A stretch of DNA of 64,000 nucleotides, taken from the NCBI RefSeq assembly GCF_008017805.1, contig NZ_VRTT01000002.1:1-64000 (forward strand). The letters run 5' to 3'. The DNA comes from Paenibacillus sp. N3.4. GTDB taxonomy: Bacteria; Bacillota; Bacilli; Paenibacillales; NBRC-103111. A program made the position numbers and the translations under genes. Below the pieces are notes generated by a model, which was given only the letters and a program-made list of their open reading frames with translations, had not been told where the DNA came from and made no database searches. This document shows positions 8,010-17,397 of this stretch, one piece after another. Each line of letters begins with the position of its first letter. Position 1 is the stretch's first letter.

Positions 8010-9094
8010 TTATTCCTCTGGTTTTTTTAATTTATTGGGCGCCTTTAAATAAATACTGCTAAGTATTTTTACATCGACGGTAATTTCATGCTTCATCTCG
8101 GGAAAGAACTGTTGTTTCCAATCTTTCAACTGCTCCTTTGTCATCTTTTTCGAAAAAGTTGTCCAATGCCAAGCACGTCTGCCTTGTCTTTTTGAAGCTC
8201 CTTCATTAAATTCTGCGCTCGTTTCTCTATTATTTCTTTGAGCATGGCTGCAATTTTTTCTTCAGATTCATCATTTTTATTCTCCGAGATGACCACATTC
8301 AATTTAATTTGACTCTTCATTCGGGGACCGGACGCAGTCCAATCGACGTGGCGGCGTATGCTCGCCTTCTTAATAAGAACGCTGCTGTAATCGGAAACCT
8401 CAATCGTGCCTCCTGTATACTTTCCTCGAAAAACATTGTATACCAATACTTCCTCCGAGGAAATTTCGCCTACCATCCTATCTTTACTCATGATCGCGGA
8501 GCCTTCAAATTTATACAGGGTATCCGTTCCTTTACTGAGAATCGGAACCGACATATCTTGGGTATAAGAATTGATATCCCGATAAGCTTCCCATAAACGC
8601 AGTATCGTGTTATTGGGGGTCCAGCCAGCTTCCTCGCTGAAAAAATCATAGGATGAAAGCTCCGGATTGGCTTGTACATGGTGATGAATAACCTCTGCAA
8701 AATCTCCTCTAACAATCCCCAGCAACCCTTTAATCGAAATATCGTTAGCCTGCACCGAGTAATCGATAATATCGCTAATACCTTCTTTTATGGTTTTTTC
8801 ACAAATAAGAAAGAGTCGAATATGCAGGAGATCAATACTCTTTTCAGCTTTCGAGCGAATATTGTCAATCGCATTGTTAATCGTCGCGGAGCTGCTCTCT
8901 AAATATTGGGAGCCTTTCTTTTCCGGGCTCGGAATTTGTAAAATAACGCGATAAGTCTGATCTTTCTCCTTGCAGATGCCCATAACGACGGGCATGAGTC
9001 GCTTATTAATATCTTTCGTATCCCAACAACCAGTAAGGAGCGCGCTTATGCTGCACATAAGCAGGACAACCGCTATAAATGAACGACGAATCAA
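8010..9094 (-). CDS. gerAC: spore germination lipoprotein GerAC family (one frame break)
   Basis: GerAC is the lipoprotein subunit of a nutrient germinant receptor in the spore inner membrane. A lipoprotein signal peptide ends in LLTGC at about residues 19-23, followed by the typical W-D-x-x-D-I. The main frame stops at 8141 after F-R-K-R. The family C-terminus follows at once in the next frame (W-K-Q-Q-F-F-P-E, then I-T-V-D-V-K-I), ending at 8010. One base is missing in the A-run at 8146-8150; restored, the protein is 361 residues, normal for GerAC. Its start overlaps the gerAB stop by four bases. A sequencing error is the likeliest cause of the break. Confidence 0.88.
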
Positions 9095-10153
9095 GCAGGA
9101 TTCCTCCTATACTTCAAACTCATGATCAGTACAGCAAGCGGTATAACACTAATGCTATAGAAACAAAAAGAGGTATTGAAGGCAACTAGCTTTTCCAGCA
9201 TGTCAATGCTGGAAATGTAGCAGCTAAAGCTATAGGATAAGATACCGATGATGAGGACAACCCAGCCTCTCTTATTTTTAAAAAAAAGCTTTTCGAGCAA
9301 GGTAGTCATCATCCAAAAAGACATCGCAGCCTCCACCATTGATATAGCGATCATCGCAATGACAAAAAAAGTAGGCAGCCAATCAAAAACAACCCACTCA
9401 ATGTCTACAGTATCTGAAGTCATTACATTGGGATAACGAAAATAAATAATAGATTCCTGACCAAAAATGAACATCGGCACGTAAACGGAAGATAAGGCAA
9501 AAATAAAAAGGATGGATAATAGAGGGATGATTTGACGCAGCGGCAGCTTCTGCTTCAAACTTAACCATACCTAGAAATATGAACCCGGTATTCGCAAAAA
9601 AAGCGGAATAAAACATAGGCCTCTTAAAGAAACTCAGCTGAGTATCATACCAGGGGAAGACATTATTAAAATCGAAATTGTTCATAGCGCTTATCAATGA
9701 AAATACAATCATGGGCAGCACACAAATGAATAACATGATGCCTCCTCTTGAAATTGCCGCCAAGCCTTTCCACGCTATATAGAGGGGAATTGCATAGAGG
9801 AGTAAAATGAAGTACATAGGGGTTTTAGGCAGCAGAAGGACGTTAACCGATTCAAACTCATAGCGGTGGATGAGGTTGAAGTTCAAAAACAAGTAGATAA
9901 TCAAAGGAATGAGCAGAAGTCGAGCCAGCCATTTCCCGGATACTTGATTAAAAATGTCAACAATATCCTCGCCGGGGAAAACCGAAAGCCCCTTCAGATA
10001 CACCCATATGCACGTGAATTCCGTAAGAAAGCCAACTAGTATAGGCTCCCAATGACCTTTGGACGTAGCCTCAATCATTTTTACGGGATATACGTAAAAA
10101 TACAACGAGATATGGACAATTACAAACATAGTTAAAACAGATTTATTCGTCAT
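9091..10153 (-). CDS. gerAB: spore germination permease-like GerAB family (one frame break)
   Basis: GerAB is the multi-pass membrane subunit that binds germinant. The gene reads as an N-terminal part of about seven membrane segments to GFIFLGMV near 9566, then continues in another frame with S-L-K-Q-K-L and three more membrane segments to 9091. The length is one base too long for one frame, so a single extra base in the AA at about 9562 explains the break. Without it the product is 353 residues with ten membrane spans, the family norm. It overlaps gerAA and gerAC by four bases each (ATGA), a tight operon. Confidence 0.88.
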
Positions 10154-11492
10154 TTGGATTTTCCTCTTTTTGTGGAGAGACTCAAATATGGCACCTCAAA
10201 GGTTGAAATGGTTCCGAGATAAAAACAAAATAATACGACGGAGGACATGAGACCCAGTATGCCATACAAAGCACTAAGCAGGATAACGACATACTTATAC
10301 AGCCGTATGGAAACTGTATTCATGTAAGTTCCCATCGTAAAATGCGCTATCGTTGAGCCGGCTACGACGATAATTAAAAAGTAACTGACTAACCTAGCTT
10401 GAACGACGGCTTGGCCAAGAATAATACCGCCGATCATGGTAATGGTTGGACCAATGCTCTTCGGAAGCCGAATGCTTGCCTCTATGACCATTTCAATAAT
10501 GAACAGCATAAGCATCAATTCAACGAGAACAGGATAAGGAACACCCTCCCTCGAGTTTGTGATCGATACCGCCAGCTGGATACGCAAAGCTCAGGATTGA
10601 CCGAATTGAGAACGACATAAAGCCCCGGCATAGTAACAGCTACGATTAAGCTCGTTATGCGAATAACCCGGTATAAATACATAAATAGAGGAAGTTGATC
10701 CTTATCCGTTTTGACCTCCCAGAAGTCCGATACAATGGAAGGAAACGAGAGCGAAAACGGAAAATGGTCCAAAAAGATGACCACTCTGCCGTCCATCAGA
10801 TTATGCTTGGTTGTCGAAGGAAGCTCTGAAGTCAAATAGGTAGGAACGAGGCTGAAACTAGGCTGCTTTAGAACTTTCAGCAATTCTTGAATATTGGATA
10901 CTTCCATCATGCTGTTTTCAATCAAGCAATCATTAATAAGTTCAACGACCTTCGGATCGGCCTGTCCTTCTACATAGAGAACTGCCACTTCACGAGGGAC
11001 CTTCGTTCCTACAGTATGGTTTTGTATAATTAAATCCCTTGTTCTCATTTTTCTGCGAATGAGACTTAAATTCAAATTCATATCTTCGGTGAAGGCGTCC
11101 AGCGCTGTTTGAATCGGATTTTCAGTCTGGGCTTCCGTGACACTTCGACTTGTGCTAATCGGAGAGGGATTAATGATGATGTTCTCATATCCCTCTTCCG
11201 GAAAAATAATCAACATACCTAGTAGTATGGAATTAACGATCTCGGTTAAGGATTGATCCACTCTTGATAAATGGGAGGCTACGAGCTGCTCGATTGGATT
11301 AGCGTCGGCATGGATATGAGACAGCTTGGCCACCAGCATGTCTTCTGTACTTTCATAATCAACTAATGTCTGTAAGTAGCAAACGTGTACGGTTGTATGA
11401 AAAAACTTGGCTTCCATATACACAAAATCGGAGGTGTTTTCAAACATATGGCTAATATATTCCTGTTTTTCCAATCTGCTCACGGTTTCCAT
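10150..11492 (-). CDS. gerAA: spore germination receptor GerAA family (one frame break)
   Basis: GerAA is the large subunit of the germinant receptor. A soluble N-terminal domain of about 260 residues has the family marks GTKVPREVAVLYVEGQAD and DGRVVIFLDHFPF. A membrane domain with S-R-E-G-V-P-Y-P and SIGPTITMIGGIILGQA follows. The frame breaks near 10585-10590, where V-N-P-E-L should run into L-R-I-Q-L-A. One base is missing. Restored, it is about 447 residues, a little short for the family because the N-terminus is short. GGCGAG lies before the ATG. First gene of a three-gene operon. Confidence 0.88.
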
Positions 11493-11581
11493 ATCTCATC
11501 TCGCCTTTTACATGTTAATTTTCCCTGCGGATTTCCCCTTCTTACTATCCGCCATAATGGCTTAAATTAATCTGAAATAAC

Positions 11582-11622
11582 AAAAAAAGACACAGGGCAT
11601 TTCGCCCCGCATCTCTCGTGTC
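11582..11622 (-). terminator. intrinsic terminator after the pentapeptide gene
   Basis: On the minus strand AGACAC pairs with GTGTCT around an inner GGGC/GCCC stem, followed by seven T residues. It separates the pentapeptide gene from the gerA operon. Confidence 0.7.
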
Positions 11623-11729
11623 TCCACCTGCTTTTCCCCTTCAATAGCCACCTGCGTCACAATTTTCTTTGGTCCTGTCTCTTGATTATGTTGAAAATAT
11701 CCAAGTTCCCCTAGGTGTATGCTCCCCCT

Positions 11730-12607
11730 CTATGCTCCGAAAATAGACCAGTGCGTTGGACGAGTGAACGACGGCGGCAGCTTGGTGTCGGCATCGCCCT
11801 TCGCCGCGTTGAGCTGAGCTTGGGTGAGAAAGATACTCTCGGTAAGATCGGCTCCTCGGAGATCAGCATCTCGGAAATCAGCCCCGATGAGGTCAGTTCC
11901 TCGAAGGTCGGCTCCTCGAAGATCAGCAGCAATCAGATAGGCTCCTCTCAAGCTGGCGCCTCGGAAATCAGCTCCTCGAAGATTAGCGCCGATGAGGTCG
12001 GCTCCTCGGCTGGGGATCTTCGGACGCCTGAGGCGGTCTTCTGCGGGCGACGGACCTCGGCTCGCACCAGTTCGCTGGTCCGCAGGAGCAGCGCATTGAC
12101 TTCGGCTCGGTGTGCCGCAACGTCCAGTTTCATGAGATCGTCCGGACTGAGGTCCGTGAGACGTTCTGTCTCGTCCAGGGCGAAGCTAAGCTCACCATGG
12201 ATCGAATGGGCCGGCTGCAGCGTCAGCGCTTCGATCAGATACCAGAGCAGCTCATGGAGTTGACGCATGATCGGAAGCACCTCGAACATTGGCTTCGCAG
12301 ATTCCGGGTCCTGCCGCCAGTCTTGTCCGCCGAAGGTGACTTGGGAAACCTTTTGCCCCGCACCGAAGCAGTCATAAACCGTGCAACCTCGAAAGCCCAA
12401 CTGCCTAAGGCTTGTGTGAACGCCGCAGCGGAAGTCCGATTGCAGGTTGCGGCAGGGCTGCCCAGCATCTTTGTCGATCGCGAAGTCAACAGAAGCGGCG
12501 AAGGGCAGCGCAACACAGCACAAGCCGAAGCAGTTCTCGCAGTCTGCTCCCAGACTGTCCCGACTCCTGTCAGCGGAGGGTCCTGAATACTCGGACTGCT
12601 CAGACAA
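11730..12607 (-). CDS. Cys-rich pentapeptide-repeat protein (one frame break)
   Basis: The N-terminal half has a metal-site-like cysteine pattern: CENCFGLCC at about 23-31, then PCRNL, DFRCGVH, GCTVYDCFGAGQ. A helical region with LHELLWYLIEAL follows. The C-terminal part is a pentapeptide-repeat right-handed helix (ADLRG, ADFRG, ANLRG units), partly in another frame. The break lies at about 12038-12042, one base missing; restored length is about 292 residues. The ribosome binding site AAGGAGG stands before a TTG start. Proteins with this combination are, from memory, common in actinomycetes, and the gene is visibly richer in G+C than the gerA operon, so acquisition by transfer is plausible. 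Function is unknown; some pentapeptide proteins mimic DNA and protect gyrase. Confidence 0.8.
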
Positions 12608-12664
12608 TTCGCCCCCCTCCTTTCGTTTACCATTTCTTATGGATTAAACCTATTTCATTCGATC

Positions 12665-12988
12665 TTAGGCAATCGGTGTACCATTTTCTACAGGTTCATC
12701 TGGCTTTAAAAGCACCACATCGCCTTCTTCTGGCGTTCCACCGATGACCAACACCTCAGATTTAAAACCTGCGATCCGTCTAACAGGAAAGTTTACTACC
12801 GCGATGACTTGACGTCCGATCAGTTGCTCTGGTTCGTATCTTTGTGTTGATTTGAGCTGATGACCGTTTAATCCCCAGCTCACCAAAATCAATCTCTAAT
12901 TTTATAGCGGGTTTTCGCGCTTCTGGAAAAAGGCTCTGCTTTAATTACAGTACCAACACGGATATCAAATTTCAAAAAAATCCTCCAT
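12665..12988 (-). CDS. csaA: CsaA-like tRNA-binding-domain protein (three frame breaks)
   Basis: CsaA is a small dimeric protein with a tRNA-binding (EMAP-II/Trbp111) fold, proposed to act as chaperone in protein export. The C-terminal part is intact: Y-E-P-E-Q-L, QVIAVVNFP, RRIAGFKSEVL, EEGDVVLLKPD. The upstream part, IDIRVGTVIKAEPF and PEARKPAIKLEIDFGELG, is readable only across three single extra bases, near 12964-12970, 12927-12931 and 12846-12850. Corrected, it gives 106 residues against 110 in B. subtilis. All three changes are insertions in or next to short A/T runs. It is either badly read sequence or a pseudogene. Confidence 0.75.
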
Positions 12989-13102
12989 CGTCACCACAAT
13001 TATCGCCTCCATTGTTTAAAATCATTGTTGATTCTACGATATCATCCTAATAAATGATAGATTAAAAATAATTGAAACCATTCTTTCCGTTGCAAATGAC
13101 TG

Positions 13103-16100
13103 CTACTTGATAAGCAAACGGATGGTTTTGTCCCCGAAAGAAACGGCTTCCATACCCGCCTCTTTCCCATATTTGACACTGGCAAGGAGGACGTTGTCCT
13201 GCAGCACATGATGAAACCGTTCCAACGCTTCTTGGAGCGCTGCATCGACATCGAGAACAAGGTGAATACGTTTATCAATCGGCAGCTCCAGCTTTTTACG
13301 ATAATCCTGCACCGCACGTATGATTTCTCTCACAAAGCCTTCTTGTTCCAAAGCTTCTGTTAGGGCTGTATTTAAGGCAACGGTAATCTGGTTGCCGGAA
13401 GCGGAGGCGAACCCAACTTTGGCTTGTCTTTCCACAAGCAGCTCATCCAGCGTGATCCGAAGCTCCTGTCCCTCGATGATTACTTCTAAAAAGCCATGAT
13501 CGACTGCGTGCTTCGTTTCTAGCGCAGACAACTGCTTGAAATGGTTTTGCAAAGGACCGACGAATTTGCCGTATTTTTTGCCTGCCACCTTCAGATTCAG
13601 CTTCACATTGAAGTCAACAAGACCGCTATCGCTTTGTTCTACACGAATTTCTTTGACATTGATTTCGTCTTTAATGATGTCCTCGAATCGACTGAGATTG
13701 AAATCCCTTTCTAGCGAAACGATTAGCTCGGAAAGAGGTTGGCGGGTCTTGATACCCGTTTCATTCCGAATATTTCGAGCCAGCTCCACGATTTGCCGTG
13801 CGGTTTCCATATCACTCTCGAGCGTGCTGTCGATTGCCGACTGGCTCGCCCTTGGATAATCCGCCAAATGCACACTTCCTTCGCCACCGAGGTTACCGTA
13901 TATGTCTTCGGCAATGAGTGGCGCGTAGGGAGCTATCATTCGCGAAAGCGTCAGCAGCACCTCACGCAATGTTTGGTACGCCGATAACTTATCAACGGTC
14001 ATTTCACTGCCCCAGAAACGGTCGCGTGAGCGGCGAATGTACCAGTTGCTCAGCTCGTCGACAAACATTTCAATTTGCTTGGCTGGGTTCAGGAAATCGT
14101 TAATTTCCAAGCCCTTAGCTACCTTTTCCAACGTGCTGTTCAATCTGGATAAGATCCAGAGATCCAGTTCATTGGTGCACGTTTGAGGCAGATGGTCTTC
14201 GTGCTTATAGTGATCGATCGTTGCATACAAGGCATAAAAAGCATGTGTGTTATTGATCGTATCAATCAATTTGGATTTCGCTTCGGCTACGATTTGCTTA
14301 GAGAAGCGCTTGCTGTTCCACGGTGCGCTATCTGACAGCAGGGCCCATCGAAACGCATCCGTGCCAAACTCATCGATGATCTCCCAAGGATCAATGCCGT
14401 TGCCTTTGCTCTTGGACATCTTTTGCCCGTTTTCGTCCAAGACATGCCCAGTAGAAAGAACGGATTTGTACGGCGATTTGCCGTTATACAACGTCGAAAC
14501 AGCTAGTAAGCTGAAGAACCAGCCTCTTGTTTGGTCAATACCTTCACAGATCATATCCGCGGGATACTGCTCATTGAACTGCGTCTCATCTCCGAACGGA
14601 TGATGATACTGCGCAAAAGGCATAGAACCGCTGTCGAACCAGACGTCAATCACTTCCGGAGTTCTATGCATAACACCTCCGCAAGAGCAGCGCAGCTTCA
14701 CTCCATCCACATAGGGCTTGTGCAGCTCCAGGTTCTCATCAATGGGATCTATCGATTTTCCCCGCAAATCTTGGTGGCTTCCCGGTGCGTATTCGGATCC
14801 GCAATCCCCACATAACCAAACGTTAAGCGGGGTACCCCAATAACGATTGCGGCTGATGTTCCAATCGACAAGCTCTTCAAGGAACTTGCCGAAGCGCCCT
14901 TCACGGAGATGGGCAGGATACCAATCGATTTTACTGTTGTTTTCGATCAGTTGCTCTTTGATCGCCGTCGTTTTGATAAACCAGCTTTCCATCGCATAAT
15001 AGAGCAGCGGGGATTTACAACGCCAGCAGAAAGGGTAACTATGCTCATAGCGCTCTTTGGAAAAGAGCAGGCCACGCTCAGCCAGGTATTTCACGATATC
15101 AATATCACAATCTTTGACAAAACGTCCCGCGAAGTCAGTGATCTGTTCATTGTAACGACCGGCAAGATTAACTACATTCACAAAATCTAGTTCATGTTGA
15201 CGAGATGTTCGATAGTCATCTTCTCCGTGCGCGGGAGCGATATGAACGATACCCGTACCACTCGTATCCATGACATAATCAGCATCTACAACGAGATGTC
15301 CTTTGTTTGCGCTTATATAGCCAAAAGGAGGCTCATAGGAAGTCCCAACGAATTCCGATCCTTTATGCACGGATACAATTTCGTAGTCTTCTTTAAATAC
15401 TTTTTCTGCAAGGTTTTGCGCAACGATATATACATCGCCGTTTTGTTTGACTTTCACATAGTCCAGGTCCTTATTTACGGCCAACGCAATGTTGGCAGGC
15501 AGTGTCCACGGCGTAGTCGTCCAAGCCAAAAAGATCTCGTGTCCGTTTTTACTTTTAAACTTCACAGTGGCACTTAAATCCTTGACGTCTTCATAGCCTT
15601 GCGCCACTTCGTGTGAGCTTAGCGTCGTTTGGCAATCCGGACAATAAGGACTGACACGGTGTCCCTTGTATAACAATCCTTTGTTATGGATGGTGGATAA
15701 AATATGCCACACACTCTCGATATAGTGATTATCCAGCGTTACGTACGGGTTATCCATATCGGTCCAGTAGGCAATCGCTTCTGTCAGTTCACGCCACTGT
15801 TTTTCGTATTCGAAGACGCTGCTTTTGCATTTCTCAACGAATTCCGCTACGCCATATTCTTCGATTTCTTGTTTGCTGGAAATACCAAGCTGCTTTTGCA
15901 CGCCAAGCTCGACAGGCAGGCCGTGCGTATCCCAGCCCGCTTTACGGATGACCCGGTAGCCGGACATCGTTTTATAACGACAGATGAAATCTTTCACTAC
16001 TCGACCAAGCACGTGCCCGATATGGGGCGATCCGTTTGCCGTCGGCGGTCCTTCATAAAAAACGAAGTTCGTTTTTCCTTTGCGATTTTCGATAGATTGG

Positions 16101-16183
16101 CGGAATGTATCGTTCTGTTTCCACTGCTCCAGAACGCGCAGTTCGCGGGCTCTCGCTTTTTCTTTCACATCAACTTTTCTCAT
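13103..16183 (-). CDS. ileS: isoleucyl-tRNA synthetase, IleS2 (eukaryote-like) type
   Basis: This class I synthetase of 1026 residues charges tRNA-Ile. The ATP-site motif is PHIGH at residues 53-57 and KMSKS lies near residue 590. The N-terminal context GPPTANGSPHIGH, RYKTMSGYRVIRKAGWDTHG and the length over 1000 mark the IleS2 branch, which is related to eukaryotic enzymes. Known IleS2 enzymes are much less sensitive to mupirocin than IleS1. The long C-terminal anticodon domain is present. The gene is preceded by a T-box leader and its own promoter. GAGGAGC lies 11 bases before the ATG. Whether an IleS1 copy also exists cannot be told here. Confidence 0.95.
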   Translation of the reverse strand: MRKVDVKEKARARELRVLEQWKQNDTFRQSIENRKGKTNFVFYEGPPTANGSPHIGHVLGRVVKDFICRYKTMSGYRVIRKAGWDTHGLPVELGVQKQLGISSKQEIEEYGVAEFVEKCKSSVFEYEKQWRELTEAIAYWTDMDNPYVTLDNHYIESVWHILSTIHNKGLLYKGHRVSPYCPDCQTTLSSHEVAQGYEDVKDLSATVKFKSKNGHEIFLAWTTTPWTLPANIALAVNKDLDYVKVKQNGDVYIVAQNLAEKVFKEDYEIVSVHKGSEFVGTSYEPPFGYISANKGHLVVDADYVMDTSGTGIVHIAPAHGEDDYRTSRQHELDFVNVVNLAGRYNEQITDFAGRFVKDCDIDIVKYLAERGLLFSKERYEHSYPFCWRCKSPLLYYAMESWFIKTTAIKEQLIENNSKIDWYPAHLREGRFGKFLEELVDWNISRNRYWGTPLNVWLCGDCGSEYAPGSHQDLRGKSIDPIDENLELHKPYVDGVKLRCSCGGVMHRTPEVIDVWFDSGSMPFAQYHHPFGDETQFNEQYPADMICEGIDQTRGWFFSLLAVSTLYNGKSPYKSVLSTGHVLDENGQKMSKSKGNGIDPWEIIDEFGTDAFRWALLSDSAPWNSKRFSKQIVAEAKSKLIDTINNTHAFYALYATIDHYKHEDHLPQTCTNELDLWILSRLNSTLEKVAKGLEINDFLNPAKQIEMFVDELSNWYIRRSRDRFWGSEMTVDKLSAYQTLREVLLTLSRMIAPYAPLIAEDIYGNLGGEGSVHLADYPRASQSAIDSTLESDMETARQIVELARNIRNETGIKTRQPLSELIVSLERDFNLSRFEDIIKDEINVKEIRVEQSDSGLVDFNVKLNLKVAGKKYGKFVGPLQNHFKQLSALETKHAVDHGFLEVIIEGQELRITLDELLVERQAKVGFASASGNQITVALNTALTEALEQEGFVREIIRAVQDYRKKLELPIDKRIHLVLDVDAALQEALERFHHVLQDNVLLASVKYGKEAGMEAVSFGDKTIRLLIK

Positions 16184-16234
16184 GGGTAACTTACGCTCCT
16201 CTAATTAAATGACTGGTAAAACGTTGTTATCAAA

Positions 16235-16565
16235 CGCAAAAAATCCCGCCCCGTAAGGGACGAGATTCATCTCGCGATACCACCCTAGTTCCACAGTGAT
16301 CATAACGAGTATGATCCTTGCAGCTCCTCATTCTGCGTACGAATATACGCGGCCCTTGTAACGGCGGGATCCCGGGTCAGCTTACTGTTCCTTCAGCTTT
16401 CCTTCTCGGAGGGGATTTTCGGCTAATTCTTGCATATTGGCTTTCAGCTCAAGGCCAACTCTCTGGAAAACAAGGGGATTAGCTTACTCGTTCTCGTCAA
16501 TGAATTTGGATTTATCAAGAACATTCAATTTATTTATTTTTACACCAACTTTACTAGAATGTCAA
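16235..16565 (-). promoter_or_regulatory. T-box leader and promoter of ileS
   Basis: Minus strand. A -35 TTGACA (16565-16560) and a -10 TAAAAA (16542-16537) stand 17 bases apart. The leader of about 290 bases holds a stem I region, an AG-rich bulge (AGAGAG), the T-box consensus AGGGTGGTATCGCG at 16286-16273, and a GC-rich terminator hairpin ending in six T residues at 16243-16238. Uncharged tRNA pairing would favour the antiterminator and so ileS expression. The specifier codon is probably ATC, in AAAATCCCC, but this needs folding to confirm. Confidence 0.9.
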
Positions 16566-16595
16566 CTTGACTTTATAGGGAACGTATTCTTCTGC

Positions 16596-16967
16596 TTATC
16601 GCAATCCCTTCCGCATATTCATTAGGGTGGTCATCAGCTCTGCTTTAACCAAGCTTCGCAGCATCGTAAAATGATGGATGTAGCCTCTGACTTTGTATTC
16701 GACGTTGATGCCTAATGCATTCATTTCGGTATGAATAATTTTCATATCCCGTTTTCTCATCTGAGTCTTAATATTGTGCAGCTCGGGATAAATCGCGTTT
16801 TCAACCTCTCTGAGATAGAACAGAAGATGATTGTACACAATTTTATCCTTGTATACCTTCAGCTCCTCCATATCTCGGACTAACATATCCAGCAGGATAG
16901 GCAGCAAGGTGTATTCCTTGATGATTTGAATATCTTCTTCGGTTTCAATTCTTGAATTCACACTCAT
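16596..16967 (-). CDS. SOS-regulated helical protein, paralogue of the UvrX partner
   Basis: A 123-residue protein of unknown function. It is homologous over almost its full length to the C-terminal two thirds of the protein at 5893-6348, but lacks that protein's YolD-like N-terminus. Shared blocks are YTLLPILLDML, M-R-K-R-D-M-K-I, V-E-Y-K-V-R-G-Y and LVKAELM. I place the start at the ATG at 16967, which has GGTGAG three bases before it; an earlier in-frame ATG (17027) lies within the promoter. A double LexA-box promoter lies directly upstream, so expression should rise after DNA damage. No polymerase gene is next to it. It is followed by ileS with its own promoter. Confidence 0.8.
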   Translation of the reverse strand: MSVNSRIETEEDIQIIKEYTLLPILLDMLVRDMEELKVYKDKIVYNHLLFYLREVENAIYPELHNIKTQMRKRDMKIIHTEMNALGINVEYKVRGYIHHFTMLRSLVKAELMTTLMNMRKGLR

Positions 16968-16985
16968 TTTCTCACCACCATAACA

Positions 16986-17038
16986 CGAACATATATTCGT
17001 ATTATCTATTATATACCGAACATGCATTTGTTATGCAA
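16986..17038 (-). promoter_or_regulatory. sigma-A promoter with two LexA boxes (copy 2)
   Basis: Minus strand -35 TTGCAT (17038-17033) with -10 TATATA at 17 bases or TATAAT at 19 bases. LexA boxes lie at 17017-17030 (CGAACATGCATTTG, slightly degenerate) and 16986-16999 (CGAACATATATTCG, near consensus). Outside an 11-12 base middle part, it differs from the uvrX promoter at only two positions over about 44 bases. The ATG it serves lies less than 20 bases downstream of the inner box. Confidence 0.85.
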
Positions 17039-17109
17039 GTAGCTTTTTTTGGAAATGAACGAAATTTCTAAACAAAGCAGAAAGGGAGCTTTTCCTGAGT
17101 GCCTGAGCT

Positions 17110-17397
17110 TTAACGAAACATAGCCCATAGCCTAATCAGATGCAGCGTGCTCGTTGGATCAATTTTCTGGGCAACAATAAAATCAATTATAGAGCTGGTC
17201 TGGCTCTCGCTAAGCTTCTCTCCGTATATGCCTACGGCCGCCCCCAGCAACCGAGCAACCTCCGCGCGCTTTTGGAGATCAGCCTTGGTCACGCCCTGCA
17301 GCAGCACCTTGACACGTTCTTTCGTTTCCGTATCCTTCATTTTCACCTTCACACGCTCAACTAACGCTGGATCGATTTCATAATTGCGATAATGCAT
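17110..17397 (-). CDS. probable stage VI sporulation protein F (SpoVIF)-like protein
   Basis: A 95-residue helical protein starting MHYRNYEIDPALVERVKVKM. It includes V-K-V-L-L-Q-G-V-T-K-A-D-L-Q-K-R and ends IIDFIVAQKIDP then HLIRLWAMFR. This fits my memory of Paenibacillus proteins annotated as SpoVIF, a small protein needed for late spore coat assembly, but the match is from memory and not tested. A GGAGG lies 7 bases before the ATG. It stands alone, upstream of the second SOS promoter. An unrelated small helical protein is the alternative. Confidence 0.6.
   Translation of the reverse strand: MHYRNYEIDPALVERVKVKMKDTETKERVKVLLQGVTKADLQKRAEVARLLGAAVGIYGEKLSESQTSSIIDFIVAQKIDPTSTLHLIRLWAMFR

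Noticed and set aside
11715-12263. 182-codon open frame on the plus strand rich in Ser
   Set aside because: It is the antisense image of the pentapeptide repeats, whose periodic codons keep the opposite frame open.
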